Source: Merluccius polli (taxonomy: Eukaryota > Chordata > Actinopteri > Gadiformes > Merlucciidae). From it: DNA of 64,000 nucleotides. Where the stretch lies: the NCBI GenBank assembly GCA_030340625.1, contig JAOPHQ010002874.1, positions 77,001 to 141,000 on the forward strand, in the 5' to 3' direction. The first letter of the stretch is position 1; the number at the start of each line of letters is the position of its first letter. The translations under genes were made by a program, and so were the position numbers. The notes under the pieces were generated by a model that was given only the letters and a program-made list of their open reading frames with translations, had not been told where the DNA came from and searched no databases. This document shows, one piece after another, positions 9,332-24,179 of this stretch.

Positions 9332-12300
9332 ACTTTAAACCAGAAGCACTATTACTGGTGCAGAGAAAGCAGAGGCAGACAGGATATTGAAATAGCAGTG
9401 TCCTTTGTGGAGATTTACACATGAATAATGTCCCGGTAGATAAGACTGACCAGTTAATCTATCAGTCTTTGTACTTTCTCAGTCATTTCATAGGGATTTC
9501 AAAGGAACTTGGTTCAGACTTTGCTATATGCATCATTATATTAATCCCTACATTGCGAGTAGGAGGGCACTGGTGTAGATTGATGGTAGAACTTGTTTGT
9601 CCTACCATTACTTCCTAATGTTTGCAGTGAGCAAAGCATCTGTTGTGGATCACTGACCAGACTACAAACTAGAGCGCTGTTTGGTGTTACACGCATAATA
9701 ATTAAGAAGGAAATTGTGTTTTGATCAAGTAAATCAGACACGTCAAAACCCATTGCGGATTGGCCAACTTATTACAACAATGTCAGGATGGATCAATAAA
9801 CAAATCATTTGTATTGACAAGATTGAAGATTTATATAGGCAATAAGCTTGGGCTGAGCTTTTTAACAAGCAGCAAGTAATCTGCAGTTGCAAAACACTGA
9901 CTATCCATATGCTGCTGATGGATACTTCTAAAAAGATGTATATTACCAATCAAAGTCTTCTAAAATTGTGCATATGAAGATGTGTATGAGGCTAAATTAG
10001 TTTTGATGGGCAATTTTGGGCTGGGCTGACGGGCATTTTAAGGGATTCGCTCAGCTCTTCACTGCGATTCACATTTCAGCTTCACCACAAGCTCTCGTCT
10101 CTATAAAATGCTGAAAAGACTAGTGTAGCTTGGGAGGTAACAAATCAGCTTGCATTAATGCTGAGATTGGACATGGTGTGGTTCAGTGGCTTAGTTCAGC
10201 CTCAGCTAGCACAAATTCTGCTACCATGCTATAATGCTACTACATACAAGTCAGAAGTTCTCCTGGCTAATGAGAGCTCTTTATATTGAGGTTGTACTTT
10301 CTTCTGAGTGTCCATATGGGCACTTGTTTTGCTGTGTATGTATCGACATCTTGCCCAAAGGGAAAACAAAGAACGGGGGAAGTATGTGCAGTGGACTGAA
10401 GAATTGCCATGCTTTGCACACATGAGAACAAAGCCCAAGGGTCACTGCCTGCATTTATCTATTTATTTTAGCAAATTTACCAAAGATAATTTGGCTTGAA
10501 GTGCACACGTGGCATGCTAATAATGCAGCACATGTATTTAGAAAAACACACACACACACGTTTTAGCAAATTACCAATGAATATGAAAATGTTTTTTTCT
10601 GTAGGTAAAATAAAGCTAAAATACAGCAAGGCATCCCATGCCCTCTCTGGAGCATTGGTGAATGTGTCAGAGCAAGGGGGCGAGGGAGCTTTACTTTCGT
10701 GCAGCTTCCGTTAATACTGTGTGTTTGCAGATGAATGTCAATAAGAAAGCCAAAATGAATGGCAGCTACTCTCACGAGAACAAAGCCAGGAGAGAACAGA
10801 TGTAAAATTATTGATGAAATGCTGAATTAAAGTGTTGACTGAGGGTCTCTAGTGATTGATTTGTAAAATAGCAGGGACCTGCCTTTTCAGCTGAAGGTCA
10901 TGGCTAGCTGAGGACAGCGCCATTGCTTCCCATTCCTAAAGTGAGATATTTAGTTCCCTCAATCCAGCTCTACGTGAAGATTGAAAGAAATGCAGTCTTT
11001 TCCCCTGGTGGAAAAGTGGAACAAAAGCCAAATGTCACCAGTAGAATCACTCCTCAACCCAGAAGTCATTCATGCGAAACGTCTAAAACATATATATCTG
11101 ATAGTAAATAATACATGCAGTTCCCTCTAAGAGCCTTTTAATATAAAAAAAACCTCACTCTCTCTCTTATGACTTCAAGCTCCTGAGTGTGTTTTTTTTT
11201 TCTTTCCTGAAGAGTCTGCAGGACGAGGCCATGATACCAAGGGAGCATGCATCCATAATACACAATCTGGAAAAGGCTAAAAATAGATAAGATAACAAAG
11301 AGCACATCTGGACAAGGAGAGAAATACACATCCCGCATAGCAGCCGTCGAAGCATTAACAACACAAGGAAAAACAAACATTAGCCGTGCCATTACTCGTC
11401 TTCACTCCAGTCGGGCTTGGAAATGTTGTAAAGAGCTGGCGGCGGCTCTAGCACTCTCACCATTGCTTTTGTGTACTACAGCCTAACTTATGCAGATGAA
11501 GACGTTGTGACAGAGTGTCTGCCGTGGGTCTGCCGTATTTCACGCAGACACCAACCCCCCCTTCCACTCTGATTATCTACCTGTAAGCCGAGTGATGTCT
11601 TGATGCGGAGGAGTAGGCCTCATTACGACCAATGTTGACTGGTTATCTGGATCACAGCCTGTCAATGCAGGGCATTGCCAGGGTTGGCAAGAGGAGCAGT
11701 TTCTCACCCTATACTCCTCCACCTACCCACACATATATAACATTAAAAAGGACAGAAGATCTTGTAAATAGTTAGCGTAATCACTCTGCTCATCTGAGTT
11801 TGTGTTTGGGTGTAAATGTGTGTATATGGGAGCAGAGTTTGTAGGGCTAAAGCATCTAAAGTGAGTTTTGCCAGCCGATGAATACTGATGTTGTATTTTA
11901 AATGGTAAAATTGTCTTGTTTTTGCAAAGATTTGTTTTGAGAAATGAAAAACAGCTCACGCAAGTGCCTTTACCTTTTGCTCCTGTCAGAATGCTAATCA
12001 AGAGCTTTGGGGGGGGGACAGAAGGAAGGAAAAGGAGGAGGAGAAGGAGGAGGGAGCGGGTGGATGCTCCCCCAATATCATGGCACATATAAACAGCAGC
12101 AGTTTCCAAACTGTGTTGGGATTTATCATAACAGCCAGGCTCCCCCTCCCTCCTAAGTGGAGACTGTCGCAGCCACCTTCTGCCAGAGGAGTGGAGGTTG
12201 TCATCTGTAAACAGCTTCTAAATCTCGGGGAAGATGAAAGCACACCGGGTCTTGTAGATGCCAGTCCCAGGAGGAAGTCCCTGACGCCTGATATTAGAAG

Positions 12301-14453
12301 CTGAATAAATCATGTGAACTTGCTGTATCATCTAAGCCCTGATCGATGCACCACTCCTTAGCCATAATAGAGATACCAAAGCAACAGTAGAGATGAGGAC
12401 CTGCTCATTAGCATCTGCTGAATGATTGGCTGACAGGGATGAAGGTGAGCAGGGTGGGGGAGGGTGTACAAGAGGGCACCAAGGGGTTGAAAAGCATAAA
12501 TATTGCATAACAGTCACCTGATAATGTGAGACTCGCACTTGCAAATTGAGACGGATCGATTTTATACAATTTATTAAGCTTAACTTGTCTTTGGGGAGGG
12601 GAGGGGAAATCAATACTAGCTTTCACTGGTATGTTATCATCATAAAGTTAAGATATTATCATTTTACAATACATCATTTTGTTGTTGAAATTGATTGCTT
12701 GATTACTGGGCACAATTGAGTGGCCCAGTAATCACTGTATGGTGTATTACAACAATTTGTATTTATTTGAAAAACTAGCCGTTCAAATGTAATGCAGTTT
12801 TGTGCCTTTAGTGGTAGATTATAGGCTAAGGATAAGGAACATTCTTTTTTTATAAATTTGTGCTTGTTTTCATTTATCATAGACATATAGTTGATTTAAT
12901 GTTATTAACTTCTTAATCTACCATTTGGAACAGGATCTTGTGATGTGTAGTGATATTGTATACAATTATTTAGCTATGATTATAACGGTAATACATTCCA
13001 TCCACATCACACATCACCCAAACAATTATGTGGAAAGTTTGAAAATATATATTTTTTTCCATTCCTGCTTGGAACAATGGGCGACTTAAATTAATCTTTC
13101 CATCGTGTTGAGCTATCTGAAAATATTGGCACTTTATAAACAGCCAGTCAATCTGTATTGACTGGCCTCTGTTTCTGTGGAGGAAAGATAAAGACGGCAA
13201 TGACATTCTGCATTAAAAACATACCCCTGACTAATTGGGTTAATCAAAGAGGAGAGCAATAACACAACAAAGGCAACTTGTTGATTCAGGCATGCAATGC
13301 TTCCGGTCTGTACGAAAAATAAGGGCTTTTTAATCACATCCACACAGGGCTAAATTTGTACATATAAAAGATTTCAGTATTTGTAAGACAGTATCCCAGA
13401 GGTACTGGGCCTTTTTTCCCCTCAATGTTTACATTCTAATCCAAATAGATGTTAAAAAACATTTATTTGTGTATCGTTACATGGATTAAAAAGGCTTGCA
13501 TTCAGGCTATTCCCCAGTGAACGCCAGAGAAGTGGAACTAACAAACTAAATACAGTCTTATATTCAGCAACCACACCTCTAAAAATGTGCTTGATAAAAC
13601 ACTTTTTTTTTAAGTACAACAGATTCTGAATTGAAACCTATAATCCCTCATGCATGTACAGCCACAACGAGTATTATATAAAGAAAATAGTGACAATGTA
13701 GGCTACCATCTCCTTCCTTACTATTTTACCAGTATGTGGCATAATGTATAACACTATGTTGAACTGATTCAGCTCTTGTCAAGAACAACATTTGCATTGT
13801 TGTTGAGTTTTTACAATTCATCATTCATCAATTATGTGTACACTTTACTCTGGCTTACAGAAAAGGGAAGAGATAAGAGCAGTGAATAGCAGATATTTAT
13901 GCATATATTTGATGCAGTGTCAACAACTTTTGACACCTGTATCATTTGTGCCCATTATGGTATATTAAACAATGAAAACAAATAATCCTGTTCCCCTCTC
14001 AGGGCCCTCTAGGCCCCTAAGATATTCTAGATATTCTAATTGTATTTGATTAATTCATAATTTGACAATCAACAAATAAACAAAACATTTTCTGAGGAAA
14101 TAAACCCTTCAAAGCTGCCTATTCAATTTATGTTGGAATGTGAAGGGTTAAATGATAGCAGCCCCTTTGTCAGCCTATCAGATTTTGCTGCCTCTGCAGT
14201 TGTTGGGAAGAAAATGCTATGCAGCTCTGTGATTGGTGGTCCTGCTATAATTTCACAGAGGGTTGAGTAATTGTAATTCAATGAGAGATCAATTTCAAAT
14301 GACAGTAAAATTGACCAATCATATCTTCCCTCTAAATGGGTGGGCTTTGTTATCGCAAACTTTATGACAAGTTCCACCCACTGTGAGGGACACGAATCAT
14401 AAGCTAATAAACTAGCTTGCTAGCTTATGGGGCATGATTTGGTTTACTTCAGG
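9332..14453. other. Non-coding stretch
   Basis: I see no supportable gene. There is a short (CA)7 run at 10546-10559, a purine-rich GGA tract at about 12008-12060, and a small inverted repeat AACCCTTCA/TGAAGGGTT at 14103-14149. The rest is unremarkable AT-rich sequence. Confidence 0.6.
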
Positions 14454-14555
14454 ATGGCAGCTGCCACGAGTAAAGTAACCGCTAGTGAGGAGGACATTGT
14501 TTCTGATTTATTATCTTTGCCATTTTCTAGGTTAACTTTTAATAAAAATGTGTGA
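14454..14555 (+). pseudogene. Possible N-terminus of a hAT/ZMYM1-like transposase
   Basis: An ATG opens 33 codons before a TGA. The short peptide is acidic and then ends in LLSLPFSRLTF, which resembles the start of domesticated or transposon-encoded hAT proteins with a TTF-type zinc finger. No downstream domain follows and no terminal repeats were found. The resemblance is from memory only and could be chance. Confidence 0.3.
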
Positions 14556-17500
14556 TGATGCGATTATTTGTCAGGAGGATTTGCATTTTGCTTAAGAGAG
14601 AGCTGTTTTTAGTTTTGGTGATCTCACTCTCTGTGCTGTTTGCTCGTTGCATTGCTAAGGCTGGACTAGACCCTTTTCACCTTTTCAGTAGGAAAAACAC
14701 AGGTGTAGCTCATAACACTAAGGATGGGTGCTTTCCATTTCAAGTACGGCAGTGTCCCAGTATAGACACTGCAACAGACATAAATAAAACCAATTTAATG
14801 TTTAAATGACTGGAACAGGAAGTTACTTCACCCTGCTACTGATGAGAAAACTGTCCAGTACTATAGTGAGGACACAGTAAGCTAAGCTGGTGGTTTGCTT
14901 TTTTGCCAACGGGGGAAGGGGGGTCAGAGGGCCAGGGTTTAAGAGTCACTGTTCGCTACTGCCTGTTCCTTACTATAAGAAAAAGCCAGCATGTATTAGC
15001 TGGTTACAAAGGTTGTTACACATGTGCAATACGGGGTTCTTTGGATGTACTAGTCGGTATGGTGTACTAGTTACTAGGGTGTACTTGATGGCTGAAATAA
15101 TAGGTTATAACTAGAGCTACTAGCTAGTTCAAACATATTTGTAAGTAGATGATTCTACCTACCTACTATTACTAATACAACGACTATGCCACAGCTGAGC
15201 CTTCTCCTATAAGTAGCTCACTAGCTCACATTTTGACCATAGACAATAGAATTGTGACGCAAATTTAGAAATCCTAGTCTCATTCTCATGCCAGACGAAT
15301 GGGAGAATGGGGGTACAAAATATTAGCCTTTAAGCACGTCAAAGGCTAACTGTCAATTTTGTTTAAAACATTGAGATAAAACATTGAGATCTTCCTGTAG
15401 TGCTATTCATGCCATTGTTTTACCTAAAGGACACAAATATTTCTAAAAAGGAAAAAGAAATCCTGAAGTGAAAATGAAACCCAAAGGTCCAGAAACTGAA
15501 ATGACACGTTCTTTGAGGACTTAGTGACATAGCTAGTCCCCAGTGCTGCTTCTTTTTTTGAGACTCTGGCCAACAATCTCTCGAGATACATACATTATAG
15601 ATGTTTGTTGCAGTACTGTTACATCATCTTTACTCTATTTAGTATTAGGATATCCAGAATGTCCATCAGTTATTTCGAAGGCTCCTGAAAAATCTATTTA
15701 ATGTCAGAGCAGAACAATGGAGCTCCACGTTTCCACAAGTCACTCCTCAAATACACCATCCCCTAAGGATCTGGAGAAGGATGAATCCCTCCACCTTGTT
15801 TCAACAGACTATCAAGGTTCATGAGGCTTACAATGGAGTGTTGCTGTTGATGGATGGATTTGTATGTGTGAATCCCATTTTTACAAACTAGTAGACTGGA
15901 AAGGTGGAGGTAATGAGGTCCATGTATACTGGATGGTAACCCATGTTATTTCACCACCACTCACACCACACTCGCCCACCACATTCTCCCAACCTGCAAG
16001 TTGGCATCTTGTAAACTCTTGAGACTCAGAGACATGCATTTGCAGCCGATCTCATCCTCTTTTAAGGTCAAAGCAGTATTGTCCCAGTAGGAGCTCCAGT
16101 GATTTCTTGGCTTGTCCGATTGCTATTGTTGATTTATCAAGGGCTTTTGTTCAGTAGCAGCTGCACTCCATGCTTTTCCCTCTATTCCTCCACCTCGGAT
16201 CCGGGGGTCTCTCAATGTGGAACATGCTTTTAACAATAGAAAGGCCAGGGAAAATGCTGTATCTCAACTGTGCTCAAGATGCCCAGTGGAGTGCTGATGT
16301 AACGCCACAACTCCAGCTCAACTTTGTTCTTTATTTTGTCTGTCATTATATATGAAATACAATGCTGTATATATAAATACAGTATAGAAAAAACTATTTT
16401 CGGTATGGATAAACTGGTTTTATAAATGGTATTGTAGGTTACATTGTAGGTTAACATTTTTACATGACATATACGACATGCAAGCAACCAATAACAGACA
16501 CCATTGTCATGCTGTACAAGGGCAGAATGTCCAAGTCAATGTTCTCGCTCTAATCTGCTAAAAGGCGTATCACTGTTCTAAATGGGCACGCAAGCCAATA
16601 TTGAGGTTTCCACGTCAACTAACAGCCCATAAAAGAATACTTCCCTCCCTGAACTAGTTGGGACATTATTAAGACATGAAAAGGGACCATTTTATCAAAA
16701 GAATATTTTGTCTACAGATTACTGTGGGCTCCTTTGACAGACTGCACCGTTAATTAGATCCACAGAACACATAATGACATGTGACCTTTTCATAGTGCTT
16801 CTGGCTTCACCTCCAGATTGGGACATTTAGCCATCAGTGTGGACAATTATCTCACAGGTACCTCCCGCTGTGTCTAATAACAACACTTAATTAGCAGAAC
16901 AGCAGAAAAAGCAGGGAGGCATCCCCTTTTTCCATCTCTCTCCCTTCTAGGTCTGTTTTTTCACACAGTGCCCTGTTGGATTGCAGATTCTCTGACAGCT
17001 TTCGCTGGGTGAGTCAATCATGTCCACTCTACTGCCTCGCCACTCACCTGCACAGCGAGGGGATATGGGCCAAAGCCGCCTGACCTGGCCATAATCAGGG
17101 GCACTCACAGGTATCATGCTTTCAGGGGACACCTAAGTCAGACCATTTGGTGGACAGTGGGGGGAGAGGGTGCATCTGTCTCACTTGCCTTACAGCTACG
17201 CGTCGCCATCATTGGGCAGATGGGAAAAGGGAGTGGTGGTGGGTGTTGGTTGTTTTGCGTGCACAAAAAGATCACTATCTAAGACCATGCGCTTGAACGC
17301 CAAGGTCACGTTGAACAAATTAAAACAACAAAGGAGACAGGAAATAAATAGCCGTCTTTCACAGTAGAAGAGAAGAAGGATGAAGGAGGCACATGGGAAG
17401 GGAATACAAAAGACATTTGTGAACAGACAATGTTTCTGGGTTTGTTTTAATTTAACAGCTGCTGGGTTATGGTTTATCGATTCAGACACTGTGGTTATGG

Positions 17501-20492
17501 CCCAGTATTTACATTAGATAATGATAAAGAAAAGATAAAAGACAAAAGATGCACAAACAAAATCATGTATAAAATGGTCCATACCCGTCTGTTTGTTAAA
17601 AGGTCTCTCAAAGTATCACAGTAATGTAGATGCATAAGGTTTATGTTTACATTTTGTATTGACATACATTGAGAAACATGCTTTTCAGCAACACTGGACA
17701 AAAAAAGATATTGAAATGCTGTGAACTGACTGGTAAAAACAAAACAGGTATTTGCCTTCTAATGTGTCCATGCTGGAAGTAGCCTGCGCCATCTGTCGGG
17801 TGTCTGCTGTCTCGATCAATCATTTTAAATATGGCAGAAGCCAAGGTCTGATATCAGAACAATAGCACAGACACTCAGTAAATGACTTCAGTCAGTCATC
17901 AATTACCAGGAGACCATGCAGGAAGAACAAAGGCCACCTAATTACATTTAATCTTCGCTCTGGATGTAAAACAGGAGGTTAACATAATATCACTTAACCA
18001 TCTGAACCATCTTCATGGTTCAGCAGTGCCAAATACTTAGGCTAATGAAAGCCAGTTTGCCTCACTAACGCCCTCTGACTGGTCATTCTTTTTTTTTTGC
18101 CTTTGCTTTATTTTTTCTGAGAGACAAGTCACTGATGAAAATCCAATTTTCTGTGTGCTTGGTTTCTTTTTAAAGTCTGTTCAGTTGTCATGTCTCGCGT
18201 CAAAGAGATTATTATTTTTTTGCCACTCTGCCAGCTCTCCCTCCAAATCTATCATTTACAGCAGGTACAATGCTTGGATAGGACAAATCCTTTCTGCATG
18301 AGCTCCCCTTCTGTGCAAGGACTTGAAAGAGGATGGAAACTCTTGTGCAGAATGAATGAGTTCTGGGGGTTTTGAATATGTCATTGGCTTTCTATTCTCA
18401 AGAGGTAAGACCGCTGTGCAGTGGAAATCACTGACATTAAGGAGTTTTGTCATAGGGGACTCTAGCAGGGGAAAAAACCCTTTGCAAATCACACTTTAGG
18501 ATAGAAAACAAACAGAGGGTGGAAAGAAAGCAACTCAGCGGTGTCCATGGGGGGCACCTGTGTATTGCAAACTTAAACATGTAGAGTGGTTATACGTCTT
18601 ACTAGTTGCCAATTCACTGTAGCAAATCATTCATAGGCTTGTGGCATAGGAATGTATGGTGGGTATTACAAAGATGGACTTGTAGTGACAGACAAATGAA
18701 GCACTTGAAACACTGATTTTCTCCCAACCTCAAAATACCTACAATACCCCACCATAATGTTCACTGTGACCTCTTAAAATGTATTGCAGGACCCTGGCAC
18801 AATTCAAGCTATTTGGTGGGCTTTAGGGAGGACATTTATAGTATGAAAATGGGTGTTAAGAAAGATCCATCATAAACGGTGTACAGAAGCATGATAAAGA
18901 AGAATGTAAAAAGAACCTGAGAAGTGCTACCTTGGTGATGGACATAGAAAAATAGTGAAACTCGAGAAATACTTCAAAGACTCATGTTTCTAAGAAAGCT
19001 CTTTCATACTCAGACAATTACCATAGCAATGTTTGGGAAACCTCTCCAAGGAGAATATGCAGACATCCAGCAGGTTTACTAACCTCAGAGCACGTACACT
19101 GAGACACTGAAATGTACAGCAAAGCATAAAGACACAGCACACAAACTGTGTGTACATGTTTATGAATAAATGACTTGTCCATGGACAGCAGTTGGTTGAG
19201 AACCAACTGAATCGACTGCCAGTTATTTACGTTAGTTCTAACCTCATTGGTGATATCAATGCAGACGTGGAGACATTGTAGCAACTTTGAGAGACTTGTA
19301 TTGCATCAATACATGTGAAGTCAACAAAAGGCATTGTTTTTGTGTGTGCTGGTGATGAGATGTAAAAAACAAGAGGAAGATGCCAAGCCCCAGTCCCCTA
19401 ATATTAATGACAATAAGATTAAACATAACATGATGTGAAGGAAGCAACCCTGGTTGCATTGCATCTATACTGAGCAGTTACATAGCTCTGGCACAACCTC
19501 TGAGGCTGATTGGCTCTGTATTAGAAATAACACCGAAAGTGGGATTGCTCATGTTTTAAAATACAAGAAAATACTATAATAAGAATAAGATAAATACATG
19601 TTAAACAAAACTTTACTTTATGGGAAATAATGTATTTTTTGATAGCTTATCAACAAAATGATCTTGCAGATTTAGTTTTCACATTCTTATCAGCCATTAT
19701 GGACTGTTATCACTGCTCACTCTTTCCAAATTAATTTGTATTGCCACACTATTGACCAAAAATAACAACATTAATGTGTACTCTGGCCATACCTTCAGCA
19801 AGCAGACCCAATCCTTTAATTTAACCATTGCTTACAGCCGATGAAGCCTGTGATTAGAATACTAATCTGGCTAATGGCTTTGAAGTGGGCTGAGAAGCAA
19901 TGAAGACTAGCCTAGCTATTCTGTCATGAACACAAACCATTTCCAACCAGTCATAAAAAAAACAATCTTGACAAATGGATCAAAGCATATACTGTATACT
20001 GTGTTGTATATATTCATATAAATAATATAATAAATAAATAAATAAAAATACTGACAAAATGTCAGTTATTAGTTAAGCTCTATTAAACCATTTTTTATTG
20101 AGGCATTTTTCTTTCAAAAATGTTTGTTTGTCATTGTAAGGTAAAGACAAAACCACACAAAACACCCATTGAAATGGTTTACATTTCAGACAATTAAAAG
20201 ATCTATCACCTTCAATACTTAAAAAATAAAAGCTCACATAAATACATTTATAGAGGTTCCTCTCCCAGAAGTTAGATGGTAACACTGGTTGAGCTAATCA
20301 TAGTCAGTCAGACATTGCCAGTGTGCACCATTGTGAACTATTGGTTGGTAATGATAATCGATCAGGAAACCTGTTTCATTTTGGGTTTTTAATCCATTTC
20401 AAATCATACCGGAGACTTACAGTAAGAAAATGATTAACTGCCATCAAGCAGTCTGTATACTATATACACTGACATCTTTATAAAACCTTCAG
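14556..20492. other. Non-coding stretch
   Basis: No gene or RNA signature is seen. The segment at about 16730-16920 (balanced composition with repeated TTAATTAG-like motifs) has the texture of conserved non-coding sequence, but that cannot be tested from one sequence. A short AAAT run is at 20034-20046. Confidence 0.5.
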
Positions 20493-20500
20493 CACTGCAC

Positions 20501-21142
20501 TAGGGCTGCACCCTATTCAGATTTTTCCAAGTCGACTCTGATTCGCCAGTTCAATCGATAACACAACATAACACTATTTGTAGTTTTAAAAAAAAAGTTT
20601 TACATGCCATTACGGTTACTGGGTTACAGAAGCGTAAGTGACAGGCGCGATAGAGACATAGTCTAAATCCAACAACATTATGTTTTTTGGCTTTTCAGTT
20701 TTCGGTTAAAATTGCTTTGCTTGTGTACAAGTTTGAATTAATGAAAAGTAAAGTCTTGTTGAAACCTATAGCAGAATACGTTTCAGTAACGAATGTGTCA
20801 TAACAGATTACATTTAATCAGGCACCAAACCAGGTGCCAACCTAGCAAATTTAATAATGGCCCAGATACTTTTTTCACCATTGCGGCACTTGCCAGTCAA
20901 GGTTTTTTTTAATATGTTGGTCTCTCATGAGATCTAAAATGAACTAGGCCTACGTCTCCTCGTGAAGCATTAGTTCTCTTGAAATAACTATTTTCTCTTT
21001 TCCATGATTAATATGTAATGGAATTCCTCTATCTTAAGCCTGTGTATCATGTTTTATTCTGTTGTTATAATGCACATCTAATAATTTTTTTTATACCCAC
21101 GATTGTTCAACTGACATTATTCACTTTTTGGGTACAGCCTTA
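20501..21142. mobile_element. Non-autonomous hAT element with 8-bp duplication
   Basis: The element is 642 bp. Its ends are TAGGGCTGCACCC and, inverted, TAAGGCTGTACCC. The flanks are identical 8-mers, CACTGCAC (20493-20500 and 21143-21150). It has no open frame of note. Its interior (about 20718-20850) resembles 26615-26750, and its last 100 bp resembles 47317-47417, so the window holds fragments of related copies. Confidence 0.85.
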
Positions 21143-21150
21143 CACTGCAC

Positions 21151-24100
21151 TGCAAGTCTACTTTTACCAGTATTGTTGTGTCATTTATTGAAGATGCATG
21201 TTGTAAAAGAAGTGAAGAATCATTTTTCTGATTAACTGAATAAATATGAATGATTTATTTTTGGCAAAGAAAACCATGCAGATGAGTGCATGTGACATCA
21301 AGGATCTTGCATTTACATTATAGACAAACATCTAACATTAACAACACATGTATGAGTGAAAAATATTTAAATATCACAAATAACGTGATTTAAATAATCA
21401 GAATTATCTGTAGACAAACAAAAAGGGAAATTACTGCTTGACCCTTATACCTTTTCCTGCTTTTGGAAAAACTACTGGACTCTCTAGAGAGCAGCATCGC
21501 TATGCTACACTATGTGGATGTTCACAATGGATCAAATGGCTGTTCCAATCACCTCAGCTAAAAGCTGAAATGGGTCCAGGAAGTGCCAGCCTGGGTCGTG
21601 TCTAATGCATGTGATGACTGGGATGGCTGATTTAGCCCTCACAGACCCCTACAGACCCTAATCAACCTCCATAGAGTAGCCAACTTGAGTGCCAAGAACT
21701 CTAACGGCGCACTCTGCAAAGAGCACAGAATTTGCCCGCTTTTTTCTTCTCTTCTTTGTGTCTATGCTGAAGGTAGGAGCTATGGCTGTCTCACAGAGCT
21801 TGAGAGGTGGGGTAAAGGCTACACTATACCCAACTATTCACCTTTTCAACAAATTATTCACTTAATCGTACAACTTAACATGGATGTCTTGATGTCTCTG
21901 ACGCATGTGTGCTCCCTGTTTAATAGTGCTGACAGGGAACATGTTTGACCCACTTCACAACAAGAAACGTGGGAAATGGATAGCACTTGTTTCACGCTTT
22001 TTTTTTTCCACAAAGACTTGAGAAAAAGACTGATGACACCTAAATCCCCCCACATTCCTATTAACACACAAAAGACATCTAATAAAAGCCTGACCTTCAA
22101 CACCGTGTTTCGAAGAGAACCAGCGATTTGAAAGTCAAGGTCTTTACGCTGGATAAGCAGCAGTGCATTTTAATCCTCTCTCTGCTGAGTGGGACATCTG
22201 GTTAAATAACTCCCTTTTCACCCCTTTTCCCTTTCTAGTGGGGATTTCTGTTACGCCAGTGCTCCCCTCTGCAGATCTGCAAGACTTCAGATCCATCTAT
22301 TGTATGGCCACATTGTGTAGGTCTTAGGCTCCCATCGCAAATAGCCTCTGCTGGCGATGGCGGCGTATTCCTGTGCATGGCAGTGTGATACAATCCTCAT
22401 TTCAACTGAGTTCAGATTAGAAAACTTTTCTCAATGTTTCCTTACCTTCACCATGTTTACAAAAGCTGCAACTTGGTCAGTTATGGTTGAATCTCAAAAC
22501 CAATTAAACTTTCTGTTTTTTTCCTTGCCGAGCTGATTCTCCTTTGAACATTATCTTTGCCCTGTTACTTCCAATTCGAGGTTTCCAAGGCAACAAGACA
22601 TCAAGCAAAATGCTGCAGTTTGCCTTTTTGGGAATTTTCAACTGTAGCACCTGAGTAAGGTTAATTACTTATTAAAGATAAAAAGTACGTCCATAAACAG
22701 TCAAGCCATGTCATGGCAAGTGGGTGGATTCTTTTAATGAACCTCATTATTCTTTCTCTGCCACACGCTCCACATCGCTAACACAATGAATGCAAGGGTG
22801 AACATTATAAATATGCATGCCCTAAATGTTTGACTCCACCACCCAGTAGACAGCATCACAAATCAAAGCACTCCCAATGCCACGTCTAAAATGATCACAG
22901 GACATGTGAGCATATGACGGCTTCTGTGCTAATTCACTTTGGTGATTGCACAGTTGTCTCCCTTGGGCAGGAGACCTCAAACCATCTCCTCTGGAGCCCA
23001 TGTAGGAGGCTGTCGGATGATGCAAAGTGGTGGAAGAAAGTGACAAGTACCACACCCTCCTTCCTTCCTCCTTCCATCACATCCTGATGGGGCCACTCAA
23101 ATTATTACAGCGTCATATTCGATATGGAAGGGCCTTGTCAAATTGTAGAACCCCCCAGAAATAGTTTTACGAGGTACCGAAACAGTTAGGCATGCTCTCA
23201 TTATATCCATCAAGTTAGACAGAAAGAGCTGAAAAAGAGAGAGGACATATTCATCATTCATAGAGCTATGGTTTTGATGGACCGCTAGGAGGACAAAAAC
23301 ATTAGAATGGACCCTACCTCCCTTGTTTCCGATTCCTGGTTAACCACGACAAAGGACTCACTCCTAGATTAAACAAGCGGTAACAAAGTGATTTACTCAT
23401 TATTTTCAAGTTTTACTTTTTTAACCTTGAATCTGAGGATGGGGCTGGTGTGACCTTTCTCCCAGTTGGCATTAGCCTCATCTCCCTTTTCCATGGGTTT
23501 GACATCAACCACCTGCCTGATGCATCAGCACAGAATCACAAAATTGAACGCCATGGCTGTCAAACTGCTGCTCCAAAACTACTAACTAATCATACAAAAA
23601 AATAAAATGTAGCACATTTACAAAAACAGCGACTATGCCACATTACTTACTTACATCATGGATGCAATGGGCGTTATTACATTTGCTTCTAAAGCAGGGC
23701 ACTATGACTTTTTTCCCTGCGAGCACTGTGCTCCTAAGTTTACATTTTTAAGGGCACAGTTTACAAAAGTAGAGGCACAAATAAATAAAATGGGCGCAGA
23801 GTCAAAATAGAGGGATTAATAAGAGTTTATTTCACTCTTACAATAAAGAACAGTAATATTTGGCTGCTGCCATTTCTATTTAAGTGATACATGAACAATA
23901 TGTAAGGATGTAAACAAAATTAAAGCATAACTCTGTACCAGTGCCCATCATTCTCAAACAGATTTTTAAACTGAACCTCAAATCACAACCATATCTGTGG
24001 TCCAGCAGCTTTTGTAGCTTGGTCTCCTGGACTGCTGGACATCCATTTTACAACCGAGCTGCTAGGATTGTAGTCATCCACCAAGGGTCCCTCTGTGCTG

Positions 24101-24179
24101 ATCCGGATCAGATCCTCAGTGGTTGAGACACGGAGGCTGCTTTGGCTGGAATCTTAATGCGATTCTGTGTGCATCTTAG
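21151..24179. other. Non-coding stretch with a hAT-like fragment
   Basis: No gene is seen. About 23696-23810 (GCACTGTGCTCCTAA block) shares wording with about 26495-26545 and looks like a degraded hAT fragment. Confidence 0.5.
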
